Shown: positions 33,906 through 42,921 of the stretch, in pieces | How positions within the stretch are numbered: the first letter of the stretch is position 1 | Layout of the letters: every line of letters starts with the position of its first letter | Assembly (NCBI RefSeq): GCF_003173755.1 | Contig: NZ_CP029553.1 | Coordinates: forward strand, 5,212,001-5,276,000 | Origin: Methylobacterium terrae | GTDB taxonomy: Bacteria > Pseudomonadota > Alphaproteobacteria > Rhizobiales > Beijerinckiaceae | Direction of reading: 5' to 3' | Length of the DNA: 64,000 nt | Made by a program: the position numbers and the translations under genes | The notes under the pieces: model-generated | The model's input: the letters and a program-made list of their open reading frames with translations, nothing else | Told to the model about the DNA's origin: nothing | Database searches by the model: none

Positions 33906-34931
33906 ATGACGCAAGGTCGCCCGTTCTCAGGTCGCCTCTCGCGCCGCGCCGTCGCGCTCGGCCTCGGCGCGCTGCCCGCTGCCGCCCTGCTGCGCTCGGG
34001 GTCCGCGCGCGCCGCGCCGGTCGCCCTGCGGCTCTCCTCCTCGCTGCCCGCCGACCCGAACTCGGCCCACTGGCTCTGGTACGACCGCTTCGCCGCGAGC
34101 CTGAAGGCCAAGACCGGCGACGCCGTGCAGGTGCGCTACTTCCCCGACAACCAGCTCGGCAAGGAATCGGACGTCGTCGGCTCGGTGAAGCTCGGCGTCG
34201 TCGACATGATGATCTCCGGCTCGTCGATCTGGTCGACGCTGGCGCCGGAGATCGGCGTCCTCGATCTCGGCTACCTGTTCCCCACCATGGAGAGCGCCGG
34301 GCCGATCCTCGACGGGCCGGCCGGCCAGCAGCTCGACCGGATCTTCTCCGACCGGATCGGCGTGAAGGTGCTGAGCTGGGGCTACAGCCTGGGGGGCCGC
34401 AACGTCACGGCGCGCGAGGCCGCCGAGACCCCGGCGGCGATGAGGGGCAAGAAGATCCGCGTCCTGCCGGTGGCGAACTTCGTCGCCACCTTGCGGGCCA
34501 TGGGCGCCTCGCCGACCCCGATGTCGCTGGGCGAGGTCTACACCGCGCTCCAGACCGGGGTGATCGACGGGATGGAGCACGACGCGCCGACGATCCTCGC
34601 CATCAAGGCCTACGAGGTCGCCAAGCACGTCACGCTCACCCGGCACATCTGCAACCCGCAGACGATCGTCATCGGCAACCGCGCCTTCAACAAGGTGCCG
34701 GCCGAGCACCGCGAGGCGTTCCTCGCCTCCGCCGCGGAGGCGACGGCGTTCCAGCGCGGCCAGGCCGCCGCGATCGAGGCCAAGGCGCTGGCGACCCTGA
34801 AGGGCAACGGCGTCGGCATCCACGACTGCGACCGCGCCGCCTTCCGCACCCTGGTGACGCCGCTCTGGGACGAGTTCGCCAAGACCTACCCGGCGACGAA
34901 GCCGATCCTCGCGGCGATCACCCAGGCCTGA
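33906..34931 (+). CDS. dctP: TRAP transporter substrate-binding protein DctP
   Basis: The 341-residue protein begins after a good AGGA site. Its signal has twin arginines (RLSRRAVALGLGALPAAALL) and may use Tat. The mature protein has the DctP fold: RYFPDNQLGKESDVVGSVKLG, MSLGEVYTALQTGVIDGMEHD, and the conserved Arg region RGKKIRVLPV that binds carboxylates. It delivers an organic or sugar acid to the following permease. The cupin downstream suggests a uronate. Confidence 0.93.
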   Translation: MTQGRPFSGRLSRRAVALGLGALPAAALLRSGSARAAPVALRLSSSLPADPNSAHWLWYDRFAASLKAKTGDAVQVRYFPDNQLGKESDVVGSVKLGVVDMMISGSSIWSTLAPEIGVLDLGYLFPTMESAGPILDGPAGQQLDRIFSDRIGVKVLSWGYSLGGRNVTAREAAETPAAMRGKKIRVLPVANFVATLRAMGASPTPMSLGEVYTALQTGVIDGMEHDAPTILAIKAYEVAKHVTLTRHICNPQTIVIGNRAFNKVPAEHREAFLASAAEATAFQRGQAAAIEAKALATLKGNGVGIHDCDRAAFRTLVTPLWDEFAKTYPATKPILAAITQA

Positions 34932-34943
34932 GGAGCCGCGCCC

Positions 34944-36821
34944 ATGCTCGTCGAGACCGGCCCGGCCGCCGTCGCGGCCCGCGCCTCCCTGCCGGCCGCG
35001 ATCGTCGCGAGCCTGCTGCGCGCCGTCCAGGCGCTGGCGGCGCTCGCCCTGCTCGCCGACCTCCTGGTCGTGGCGGCCGCCGTCCTGTGGCGCTTCGTCC
35101 ACGGCGATTCGCTCGAATGGGCCGACGAGGTCGCCCGCATGCTCCTCATCGTCGTGGCGTTCCTCGGGGGGGCCGCGGCGGTGGCGCATGGGCGCCACGT
35201 CGGCATCCGCATCGTGCGCGACGCGGTGCCGCCGGCGCTCGGTGCCGTGATGGAGGCCGCCGGCCTCCTCGTCGAGCTCGGCGTCTCGCTCGCGCTCGCC
35301 GCCTGCGCCCTGTCCTACGCGGCGACCGCGGCGACCCAGGTCACGCCCTTCGGGCTGCCGCAGAACCTGTTCATCTATCCGATGGTGGTCGGCGGGGCCT
35401 GCATGGCGGTGTTCATCGCCGCGCGGCTCTCGGGGTGCCGCGGGCGCGACGTCGGGCTCGCCGCGCTGGCGCTCGCCGGTCTCGTCGGCATCGTCGCGGC
35501 GTGGTCGATCCTGCTGCCCGATGCGGCCCCGAGTCCGCTCGCGCTCCTCCTCCTCGGCTTCGCCCTGGCGCTGGGATCGGGCATCCCGATCGCCTTCTCG
35601 CTCTCGGTCGGCGCGCTCGCCTTCCTGGCCGCCGACGGCGGCATCGACCCGGCGGTCTTCGCCCAGCAGGCCTCGAGCGGCATCGACAACTTCGTGCTGC
35701 TGGCGATCCCGTTCTTCGTCCTCACCGGCCTCGCCATGGAGGTGAACGGGATGTCGGTGCGGCTGATCGAGCTCCTGCGCCGGGCCATCGGCGAGCGAAG
35801 GGGCGGGCTCGGCATCGTGACGATCCTCGCCATGGTGCTGTTCTCCGGCATCTCCGGCTCGAAGCTCGCCGACGTGACCGCGGTCGGCACCGTGACGGTG
35901 CCGGCGATGCGCCGCTCCGGCCAGGACCCGCGCGACGGCGTGGCGCTGCTCGCCGCCAGCGCCATCATGGCCGAGACGATCCCGCCCTGCATCAACCTCA
36001 TCATCCTCGGCTACGTCGCGAACATCTCGATCGGCGGGCTGTTCGCGGCCGGCATCCTGCCGGCCCTGCTGATGGCGGCGGCGCTCATCGCCGGCGTGGT
36101 GGTGTTCTCGGCCCGCTCGCGGCCGGCCCCGGTCGAGCGCTCGCACCACAGCCTGCGCCACCTCCTCTGGTCGAGCGCGGTCAGCCTCGGGGTGATCGTC
36201 ATCATCTTCGGCGGCTACCGCTCGGGCTTCGCCACCGCCACCGAGATCGGCGCCTTCGCGGTCGTCTACGCGATCGTGGTCGGGATCCTGTGCTTCCGCG
36301 AACTCTCGTTGCGGGCGCTCGCCGACCTGTTCGTGCGCTCGGCGACGCTCGCCGGCATGATCCTGTTCGTGGTCGCGGCCTCGCAGACCATCGCGTTCTC
36401 GCTCACCATCAACCAGGTCCCGCACGCGCTGGCCGACGCGATGATCGCCCTGAGCCACGGCGGCGGCGCCTGGATCTTCCTCCTGGTGTCGATCGCGCTC
36501 CTCGTGGTGATGGGGGCCGCGCTCGAGGGTGCGCCGGCGCTGATCATCTTCGGGCCGCTGCTCCTGCCGGTGGCGCAGGGCTTCGGCATCGCGCCGCTGC
36601 ATTACGGCATCGTGCTCATCATCGCGATGGGCCTCGGCCTGTTCGCGCCGCCGCTGGGCCTCGGCCTCTACACCGCCTGCGCGGTGGGCGGCGTCTCGCT
36701 CGAGGAGACGGTGCGGCCGATCGGCAAGTACCTGCTGCTGCTGCTCGTCTGCCTCGTGCTGATCGCCTTCGTGCCGGAGATCACCCTGTGGCTGCCCCGC
36801 AGCATGGGTTTCGTGAAGTGA
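34944..36821 (+). CDS. Fused TRAP transporter permease DctQM
   Basis: The 625-residue protein joins the small DctQ subunit (about 25-170, four helices, DSLEWADEVARMLLIVVAFLGG) to the large DctM subunit (about 190-620, twelve helices). The latter includes GSGIPIAFSLSVGALAF, PFFVLTGLAMEVNGMS and ETIPPCINLIILGY. It uses the sodium gradient to import the acid bound by DctP. It starts 12 bases after dctP. Fusion of Q and M is common in this transporter class. Confidence 0.93.
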   Translation: MLVETGPAAVAARASLPAAIVASLLRAVQALAALALLADLLVVAAAVLWRFVHGDSLEWADEVARMLLIVVAFLGGAAAVAHGRHVGIRIVRDAVPPALGAVMEAAGLLVELGVSLALAACALSYAATAATQVTPFGLPQNLFIYPMVVGGACMAVFIAARLSGCRGRDVGLAALALAGLVGIVAAWSILLPDAAPSPLALLLLGFALALGSGIPIAFSLSVGALAFLAADGGIDPAVFAQQASSGIDNFVLLAIPFFVLTGLAMEVNGMSVRLIELLRRAIGERRGGLGIVTILAMVLFSGISGSKLADVTAVGTVTVPAMRRSGQDPRDGVALLAASAIMAETIPPCINLIILGYVANISIGGLFAAGILPALLMAAALIAGVVVFSARSRPAPVERSHHSLRHLLWSSAVSLGVIVIIFGGYRSGFATATEIGAFAVVYAIVVGILCFRELSLRALADLFVRSATLAGMILFVVAASQTIAFSLTINQVPHALADAMIALSHGGGAWIFLLVSIALLVVMGAALEGAPALIIFGPLLLPVAQGFGIAPLHYGIVLIIAMGLGLFAPPLGLGLYTACAVGGVSLEETVRPIGKYLLLLLVCLVLIAFVPEITLWLPRSMGFVK

Positions 36822-36847
36822 CGGGTTTCGTGACGCAGGAGAGCCGG

Positions 36848-37204
36848 ATGGGACGGCGCGGACAGGTCTTCACCCGGGGCGCGGAGGTCGCCTGGGAGCC
36901 GGCCGGGGCGGGCGTGCGCCGGCAGGTGCTCGCCTACGACGACGGCGTGATGCTGGTGCGGGTCGCCTTCGAGGCCGGCGCGGTCGGCCCGGCGCATTCC
37001 CACCCGCACGTGCAGTGCACCCTGGTGGAGCGGGGCGTGTTCGACGTCACCATCGCGGGCGAGACGGCGCGGCTCGTCGCCGGCGACACGTTCCTCGTTC
37101 CCTCCGGGGCGATCCACTCCGCCGTCGCGGTCGAGGCCGGGGCGCTGACCGACGTGTTCACGCCGATGCGGGAGGAGTTCGTCCCGGCGGCGGAGAACGG
37201 CTGA
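36848..37204 (+). CDS. KdgF-like cupin protein
   Basis: The 118-residue single-domain cupin begins at ATG 36848 behind AGGAG. Metal ligands are in GPAHSHPHVQCTLVERGVF and the second motif GDTFLVPSGAIHSAV, followed by the family ending DVFTPMREEFV. KdgF converts unsaturated uronates from pectin or alginate breakdown to the linear keto form. Being last in the TRAP operon, it supports uronate uptake and use. The frame continues far upstream without stop, but those codons are antisense or out of context. Confidence 0.85.
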   Translation: MGRRGQVFTRGAEVAWEPAGAGVRRQVLAYDDGVMLVRVAFEAGAVGPAHSHPHVQCTLVERGVFDVTIAGETARLVAGDTFLVPSGAIHSAVAVEAGALTDVFTPMREEFVPAAENG

Positions 37205-37395
37205 CGACCCGGCGGCGGGCGCCGCGGGGTCGACATCACGGGCCGCACCGGTCCCGATCCCGTGGTCCAGGCCTCGTCGTTCCCTGGCCAATGGGCGGGT
37301 CACGCGGATGATGACGGGAGAACGCCCGTGAAAAGCTTCCAGGGCGTCTCTGCAGAGGGGTTCACACGGGCGGGGTGAGCGCCCATGCGGTCGGG

Positions 37396-38130
37396 ATGCG
37401 ACGCTTTGAACTGACCGACGCGCAGCGGGAGCAGATCGCCCCACTGCCGCCGCCGCAGAAGCCGCGTACCGGCCGTCCTGCGGTGGATCATCGCCAGGTG
37501 CTCAACGGCATGCTCTGGATCCTGCGCACGGGCGTGCCCTGGGAGGACCTACCGGCGCGATACGGAGCGGTCGGTCGGGACCGCGTCGAGCCGGTTCTAC
37601 CGCTGGCGCAAGGCCGGCGTGTTCGACCGGGTGCTGCAGCGCCTGCAGGCGCAGGCGGATGCCCACGGCGACCTCGACTGGGACCTGCACTTCGTGGACG
37701 CGACGGTGATGCGCGCCCACCAGCACGCCGGTCCGGCGCCATCGGGGGGTGAGGGGACGGTCGAGGGTGCGGGCGAGGCGCCCGGGCGCAGCCCGGGCGG
37801 GTTCTCGACCAAGCTGCACCTGCGCGTCGAGGGCGGGGGCAAGCCGATCGCGGCCGTCCTGACGGCTGGCGAGCGGCACGCGCAGTTTGCGCTGGACGCG
37901 CTGATGGACAAGGGCGCGGTGCTGCGGCCGGGACGTGGCCGGCCCCGCCTGCGTCCGCGCCGGGCGGCGGGAGATCGAGGCTACTCCAGCCCACCCGCCC
38001 GCCGCCGGCTCAAGCAGCGGCGGATCGAGCCGATGATCCCGACCCGCAAGGATCAGCCGCGTCAGCCCGACTTCGACAAGGCCGCCTACCGGGAGCGCAA
38101 CAAGGTCGAGCGGCTGATCAACCGGCTCAG
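37396..38130 (+). mobile_element. IS5-family transposase remnant (frameshifted, 3' truncated)
   Basis: The first part reads MRRFELTDAQREQIAPL and LRTGVPWEDLPARYG. The rest continues in the next frame (SRFYRWRKAGVFDRVL, FVDATVMRAHQHAG, GGFSTKLHL, DRGYSS, YRERNKVERLINRL) with DDE residues visible. The shift falls in a TCGGTCGG tandem duplication at 37571-37578; removing four bases restores the frame. Some related elements use programmed frameshifting, but no slippery run is present, so a mutation is more likely. The normal C-terminal end is missing where traD sequence begins, and clear terminal repeats were not found. Confidence 0.82.
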
Positions 38131-38340
38131 CTCGTCGAGCGCCTCGGCGAACCGCCGCTCCTTGCCGGCCGCCTCGAGCAGCAATCCGCCCAGGATGATC
38201 TTGCGGCGGGTGTCGCGCTTGCGCACCTCCCGGGCCGCTCGCGCATCGATCTGCTGCAGCCGGTTCCGGACCTGAGTCAGCCCGGTTCGGAGGGCGTCGA
38301 TGGGCGCGGCCCGGGGCTGCGGCATGGGGATCGGCCGCAT
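38128..38340 (-). pseudogene. TraD-like conjugal transfer protein fragment
   Basis: The minus-strand frame includes RKRDTRRKIILGGLLLEAAG, the signature of the small TraD/TraC proteins beside the TraA relaxase in rhizobial plasmids and ICEs. It then reads RFAEALDEL and runs into the IS5 remnant, so the C-terminus is lost or altered. It is divergent from a traA fragment, as in Ti-type transfer regions. Confidence 0.7.
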
Positions 38341-38481
38341 GGCGTAGGGGAAGATTGTCGCGGGGATATCAGGCTATGGTAACCCTGGAAAGGAGTGGAA
38401 GGGTTCGCTTGAACATTGCTATCGCAATGTGAGTGCTCACGTTCCCTCCTCCTGCGGCAGGGGCTTGGGAACGCAACAGAC
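38341..38481. other. Gap between traD and traA fragments; possible oriT remnant
   Basis: In Ti-type transfer regions oriT lies between the divergent traC/D and traA genes. Here the 141-base gap is locally AT-richer and holds two adjacent stem-loops (38413-38419 with 38424-38430; 38429-38433 with 38436-38440). No known nick sequence was recognised. Confidence 0.4.
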
Positions 38482-38700
38482 GTGGCGATCTACCATCTCA
38501 GCATCAAGCCCGTCTCCCGCGCCGGCGGGCGCAGCGCCACCGCGGCTGCCGCCTACCGTGCCGCCTGCCTCATCGCCGACGAACGCACCGGCGTGGTTCA
38601 CGACGACCAGCGCCGCACCGGGGTCGCGGCGAGCTTCATCGTGGCGCCGGACGGAGCGGCCGGGGCGCAGGATCGCGCGGCACTCTGGAACGCCGTCGAG
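38482..38700 (+). pseudogene. TraA/MobA-type relaxase, N-terminal fragment
   Basis: Starting at GTG 38482, the frame reads AIYHLSIKPVSRAGGRSATA and then AAYRAACLIADERTG, the usual beginning of Ti-type TraA relaxases. It continues to DRAALWNAVE. Homology then stops abruptly near 38700, well before the second and third relaxase motifs; a complete TraA has about 1000 residues or more. It is a remnant of a lost plasmid or ICE. Confidence 0.85.
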
Positions 38701-39266
38701 GCATCCTGCACCGCACCCTGCAGGCTGCCCCTGCGGATCCGGGCCGGAGCGAACCGGAGCAGGCCGGGGCGGGGCCGCGCTCCGCGCCGTCGGCCGGGCC
38801 GGCTCGCGACGGCGCGAGCCTCGACGACCTCACCCCCGACGAGCGGCGGGTGTTCGGCCGCGACGCGCCGCGCCGCGGGCTGCCGGGCTGGCGGGTGGCG
38901 CTCGAGCGGGACGGGCGCAGCCTCGTGCGGGTGTTTTCCGACGCCAAGTACGGCGGATCCGCCGGCGCGCTGCACGTCGCGCGGGCCTGTCGGGCGGCGG
39001 TCGAGGCGGTGCTGCCGGATTTGCCGGATCCGGGAGCGAGCGGTGTACGCCGCCGGCGGCGCGGGGCGGCCGCGATCCAGGGCGCGCACCGGTTCGAGGC
39101 CGATGCACGGCGGGCGGCGCGCTGGGTCGCGTTCGCGACCGGCCCGGGCGGGCGGCGGGGAACCCGCAGCTTCAGCGTCGGGCGCCCCGGCGAGGACGAG
39201 GCGCGGCGCCTGGCGCAAGCCGCCCGCCTCGCCGACCTGGCGGCGGCCCGGGCCGGCGGCAACTGA
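38700..39266 (+). CDS. AP2-like repeat protein, probably 5' truncated
   Basis: The last 140 or so residues contain two similar units: GWRVALERDGRSLVRVFSDAKYGGSAGALHVARACR, which is read from about 38873, and RGTRSFSVGRPGEDEARRLA. This resembles the AP2/integrase-DNA-binding fold found in alphaproteobacterial mobile genes. The frame joins the traA fragment without a proper start; GTG 38850 is the only plausible internal start and lacks a ribosome site. It may be inactive. Its presence supports a mobile-element origin of the region. Confidence 0.5.
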   Translation, partial: GILHRTLQAAPADPGRSEPEQAGAGPRSAPSAGPARDGASLDDLTPDERRVFGRDAPRRGLPGWRVALERDGRSLVRVFSDAKYGGSAGALHVARACRAAVEAVLPDLPDPGASGVRRRRRGAAAIQGAHRFEADARRAARWVAFATGPGGRRGTRSFSVGRPGEDEARRLAQAARLADLAAARAGGN

Positions 39267-39459
39267 CGAGGATCGTCGGCCCCGGCAGGCGACGCGTTCG
39301 GGCGCCGCCTTGCGCCGGCTATACGACCGGACATCCCGGATCCCCAGCGTCATGCGCAGCGGACCGTCCCCGCATCCGCCGCATTCCGCCGGGTTGATCG
39401 TCCGGGCACCCCGTCCTAGACTATGGCATACTCCATGGACTTCTACGGCAGGGCAGGCG

Positions 39460-41829
39460 ATGAGCGAGCACGTGCGCTACACCCAGGCCGGGCGCCTGAT
39501 GGCGATCGACACCGTGCTCGGACCCGACGCCCTGCTCCTCGAACGCCTCGAGGTCGAGGAGGGCCTCAACCGCCTCTTCACCATCCAGGCCCGCGTCCGC
39601 GCGCAACGCGACGAGGTCCGCCCCGACGAGATCGTCGGCACCGCCGCCGACCTCTCCCTCACGCTGGCCGACGGCTCGCAGCGGGTCTGGAACGGGCTCG
39701 TCACCGAGCTGCACGAGGGGCCGATCGTCACGAGAGGCGCGCGCCAGTACGCGCTGACCTTGCGCCCGCGGCTGTGGCTGATGAGCCAGCGCAGCGACTG
39801 CCGCATCTTCCTGACCCAATCGACGCTCGAGGTGCTGGAGACGCTGTGTGCCGAGCACCGCATCCGCGACTACAACCTTGCCGGCGTCACCCGCCCGCCG
39901 CAGAAGCGGGACTATGTCGTGCAGTGGAACGAGACCGATCTCGCCTATCTGCTGCGCCGCCTCGAAGAAGGCTTGTTCCTGTGGTTCCGGCATGAGCGCG
40001 GCAAGCACACGCTCGTCGTCGGCGACCATCCCTCGGCCTATGACGGCGGGACCGAGACCCGGGTCCGTCTCGCCTTCGGCTCGTCGGATGCCGAGCACAT
40101 CCACGACTGGCGCCGGCAGCTCTCGTTCACCCCAGGAAGACGAGCCGGTAAGGATTACGAGTTTCTAACGCCAAATCTCGATCTGGTTGCCGATACACCG
40201 TCGATCAACCGCGTTCCCGAGAACACGGCTTACGAACTCTACGAGTATCCGGCAAGGGCGCTGACCCGCGAGGCCGGCGAGCGCGCCACGCGCCTGCGCA
40301 TCCAGGCGACCGAGACCGGCTTCGACCGCATCGAGGGCCGCTCCAGCGTGCGCACGCTCGCGGCGGGCTCGCGCTTCACCCCCTACGAGGTGGCCCACCC
40401 GCGCCACGTCTACCCGGCGCAGGTAGTGACGCAGATCCTGCACCGGGCCGAGGACCCGACCTACGAGAGCGGGGCGGGCACGCCGCACTACGAGAACGCG
40501 TTCACCACCCTGCCGGCCGACCGCCCGGCGACGCCGCACCGCGCGGTGCCGCGCCCGCGCATCGACGGGTTGCAGATCGCCCGGATCGCGGGACCGCCGG
40601 GCGAGGAGATCCACACCGACGCGTTCGGACGGGTCAAGCTCACGCATCTGTGGGACCGGCGCGCCCGGGGCGACGGGACGGATACCGGTTGGGTTCGGGT
40701 GACGCAGTCCTGGGGCGGGACGAGCTGGGGCCAGCAGATCATCCCCAGGGTCGGGATGGAGGCGCTGGTGGCCTACCAGGAGGGCGATCCGGACCGGCCG
40801 ATCGTGGTCGGGATCGCGCCCAACCCGAACAACCCGGTGCCCTACGCGCTGCCGGCGCACAAGACCAAGCTCGTGGTCCGGTCCAACACCTACAAGGGGC
40901 GGGGCTACAACGAGATCTCGATGGAGGACGTGGCGGGGTCCGAGAACCTGTTCACCCACGCCCAGAAGGACATGACGACGAAGGTTCTGAACGACGCGAC
41001 GGCGCGGGTGGACGCCAACCAGGTCGGGAGCGTGGGGGCGAACCACTCGTTCGAGGTGGGGAACAACCAGAACCAGGCGATCGGTGGGTCGCGCTCGCTC
41101 ACCGTGGGGGCGGTGGGCGGCGTGGCGAGCGCGGCGCTGGGCGCGGCGATGGCGGGTCTGTCGGGGCAGACGGCGGGGCTGCTGGGCCAGGCGATGGGCG
41201 TCGCGATGGAGGCGATGGCGGCCGAGGCCGGCGGATCGAACGCCCCCGTCGATGCGGGCGCGCTCTCGGGCGGCGGCGCGCTGGCGGGGCTGGCGGCGGG
41301 GTTCGGCGGGCTGGTCGGCGGCGGCGGCATCGGGGGCCTGCTCGGCGGGGGCATCGACGGGGTCCGGGCCGGGATCAACGACGCGAGCGTGCGCAGCCTG
41401 CGCACCGCCGGCGGGGCCGGGATGGCGGCGGCGGGCACCGCGCTCGCCGGCCAGGTCGGCGGGATGATGGGCGGCCTGGGGGGCGTGATGAACACGATGG
41501 TCACCCGCTTCCAGAACACCACCACCGGCATCGCCGCGACCGAGCAGGTCGGGGTCAGCAAGGTCGTCAATGTCGGGCAGACCGCGTCCGAGACCGTCGG
41601 CCACGCGAAGAACCTCAGTATCGGCCAGGAATACACCGTCCAGGTCGGCGACAGGATGCTCGTCCAGGTTGGCACCGAACTGAAGATCGTCGTTGGACAA
41701 TCCGAGCTGATCATGGACAAGGACGGCAACGTCACGATCCTGGGCACGAACTTCAACTTCACCGCCTCCGGTCCGGTGAAGATCAACGGCAAGGTCATCG
41801 ACCTGAACCTGCCCGGGGCGGCGAGCTGA
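39460..41829 (+). CDS. vgrG: Type VI secretion spike protein VgrG
   Basis: The 789-residue protein has the gp27-like N-terminus (LERLEVEEGLNRLFTIQARV, YVVQWNETDLAYLLRRLEEG), the OB-fold and needle (EEIHTDAFGRVKLTHLWDRR, GWVRVTQSWGGTSWGQQIIP, EVLVAYQEGDPDRP-like segment) and a C-terminal blade (ENLFTHAQKDMTTKVLNDAT). About residues 549-690 hold a long Gly/Ala-rich hydrophobic insert before the blade resumes (KIVVGQSELIMDKDG). VgrG trimers form the T6SS tip that carries effectors. The adaptor gene overlaps its stop codon (TGATG), which couples the genes. No core T6SS genes are in the window. Confidence 0.95.
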   Translation: MSEHVRYTQAGRLMAIDTVLGPDALLLERLEVEEGLNRLFTIQARVRAQRDEVRPDEIVGTAADLSLTLADGSQRVWNGLVTELHEGPIVTRGARQYALTLRPRLWLMSQRSDCRIFLTQSTLEVLETLCAEHRIRDYNLAGVTRPPQKRDYVVQWNETDLAYLLRRLEEGLFLWFRHERGKHTLVVGDHPSAYDGGTETRVRLAFGSSDAEHIHDWRRQLSFTPGRRAGKDYEFLTPNLDLVADTPSINRVPENTAYELYEYPARALTREAGERATRLRIQATETGFDRIEGRSSVRTLAAGSRFTPYEVAHPRHVYPAQVVTQILHRAEDPTYESGAGTPHYENAFTTLPADRPATPHRAVPRPRIDGLQIARIAGPPGEEIHTDAFGRVKLTHLWDRRARGDGTDTGWVRVTQSWGGTSWGQQIIPRVGMEALVAYQEGDPDRPIVVGIAPNPNNPVPYALPAHKTKLVVRSNTYKGRGYNEISMEDVAGSENLFTHAQKDMTTKVLNDATARVDANQVGSVGANHSFEVGNNQNQAIGGSRSLTVGAVGGVASAALGAAMAGLSGQTAGLLGQAMGVAMEAMAAEAGGSNAPVDAGALSGGGALAGLAAGFGGLVGGGGIGGLLGGGIDGVRAGINDASVRSLRTAGGAGMAAAGTALAGQVGGMMGGLGGVMNTMVTRFQNTTTGIAATEQVGVSKVVNVGQTASETVGHAKNLSIGQEYTVQVGDRMLVQVGTELKIVVGQSELIMDKDGNVTILGTNFNFTASGPVKINGKVIDLNLPGAAS

Positions 41830-42911
41830 TGCTCGCCCGCAACGAGACCCCGTTCGCCGCGATCGGTTTCGCGCAGCTCCACCGCGACGGCGACCTGATG
41901 GCCTGCCTCGCGGTGCGGGCGTCCTACACGCTCGGCGCGGACGGCGCGGTCGAGCTCGCCGACCGGCAGGAGACCGTCCTGGTCGACGAGCACGAGGGCG
42001 ATCCCCACCGCACGCCGATGCGTCGGGTCGGCGATCTCATCCCGTTCAAGCCGGCCGCCGACGTCACCCTGGTCGGGTCGGCGCATGCTCCGGCCGGCCG
42101 CCCGGCACGGACGTGGCCGGTCGAGCTGAGCGTCGGTGGACACACGGCGCGCCTGCGCGTGCACGGCCCGCGGCAGTGGCAGCCGGGGCTGACCCTGCTG
42201 AAGCCGACCTGGAAGCTCGGCGAGGCGGAACCGGCCGCGGCCGTGCCGCTCGACTACCGACGCGCGGCGGGCGGGCGCTTCCTCGGCGATCCCGACGGCG
42301 AGGTCGACCGGCGCAACCCGATCGGTCCCGGCATCGCGCACCGCGACCACACCCGGCCGGGCCGTCCCTTCCCGGCGCCGCAGATCGACAGCCCGGCCGC
42401 CCCCGTCGCCGGCCCCTACGACGCGCCCGAGCCGCAGGGCTTCGGGCCGATCCCGCCCTGGTGGGAGCCGCGCCAGCGCCATGCCGGCACCTACGACGAG
42501 GCCTGGAAGGCCGAGCGTCACCCGCGGCTGCCGGGCGACTTCGACTACCGCTTCTACCAGACCGCCCATCCCGGCCTGATCCTGCCGGGCTACCTGCACG
42601 GGAGCGAGGCGGTGCGGGTCTCGGGCTGCCGGCCCGGCGGGGCGGCGCTGTCCTTCACGCTGCCGGGGGTGGTGCCGGTCGCCGACCATGCCTGGGACGA
42701 TGGGCGCGCGGTGCGCAGCCGGCTCAACCTCGACGGGCTGCACCTCGACCTGAGCGGCGAGCGACCGCGCCTCGATCTGACCTGGCGCGGCTGGATCGCC
42801 CGGTGCCCGGCCTACCTGTTCGCCGTGCTCTCGCTTCTTTCCCTGGACGAGGCCCGGGGCCTGCCGGGCTGCGGCGCGCACGGGCTGACCGAGGCGGAGG
42901 ACGCGGCGTGA
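41829..42911 (+). CDS. DUF2169 T6SS effector adaptor
   Basis: The 360-residue protein has the DUF2169 pattern: TPFAAIGFAQLHRDGDLMAC, LVDEHEGDP, DLIPFKPAADVTLVGSAHAP, WEPRQRHAGTYDEAWK, LPGDFDYRFYQTAHPGL and LPGYLHGSEAV. Such proteins load PAAR-like effectors onto VgrG. It overlaps vgrG by one base and precedes the effector by ten bases, the same order as the tde2 locus of Agrobacterium tumefaciens. Confidence 0.92.
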   Translation: MLARNETPFAAIGFAQLHRDGDLMACLAVRASYTLGADGAVELADRQETVLVDEHEGDPHRTPMRRVGDLIPFKPAADVTLVGSAHAPAGRPARTWPVELSVGGHTARLRVHGPRQWQPGLTLLKPTWKLGEAEPAAAVPLDYRRAAGGRFLGDPDGEVDRRNPIGPGIAHRDHTRPGRPFPAPQIDSPAAPVAGPYDAPEPQGFGPIPPWWEPRQRHAGTYDEAWKAERHPRLPGDFDYRFYQTAHPGLILPGYLHGSEAVRVSGCRPGGAALSFTLPGVVPVADHAWDDGRAVRSRLNLDGLHLDLSGERPRLDLTWRGWIARCPAYLFAVLSLLSLDEARGLPGCGAHGLTEAEDAA

Positions 42912-42921
42912 GGGCGTCGCC

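Noticed and set aside
38416..41829. Apparent fusion of TraA with VgrG in one open frame
   Set aside because: The middle part of this frame is antisense-like sequence while another frame encodes the AP2-like region; VgrG has its own start at 39460.
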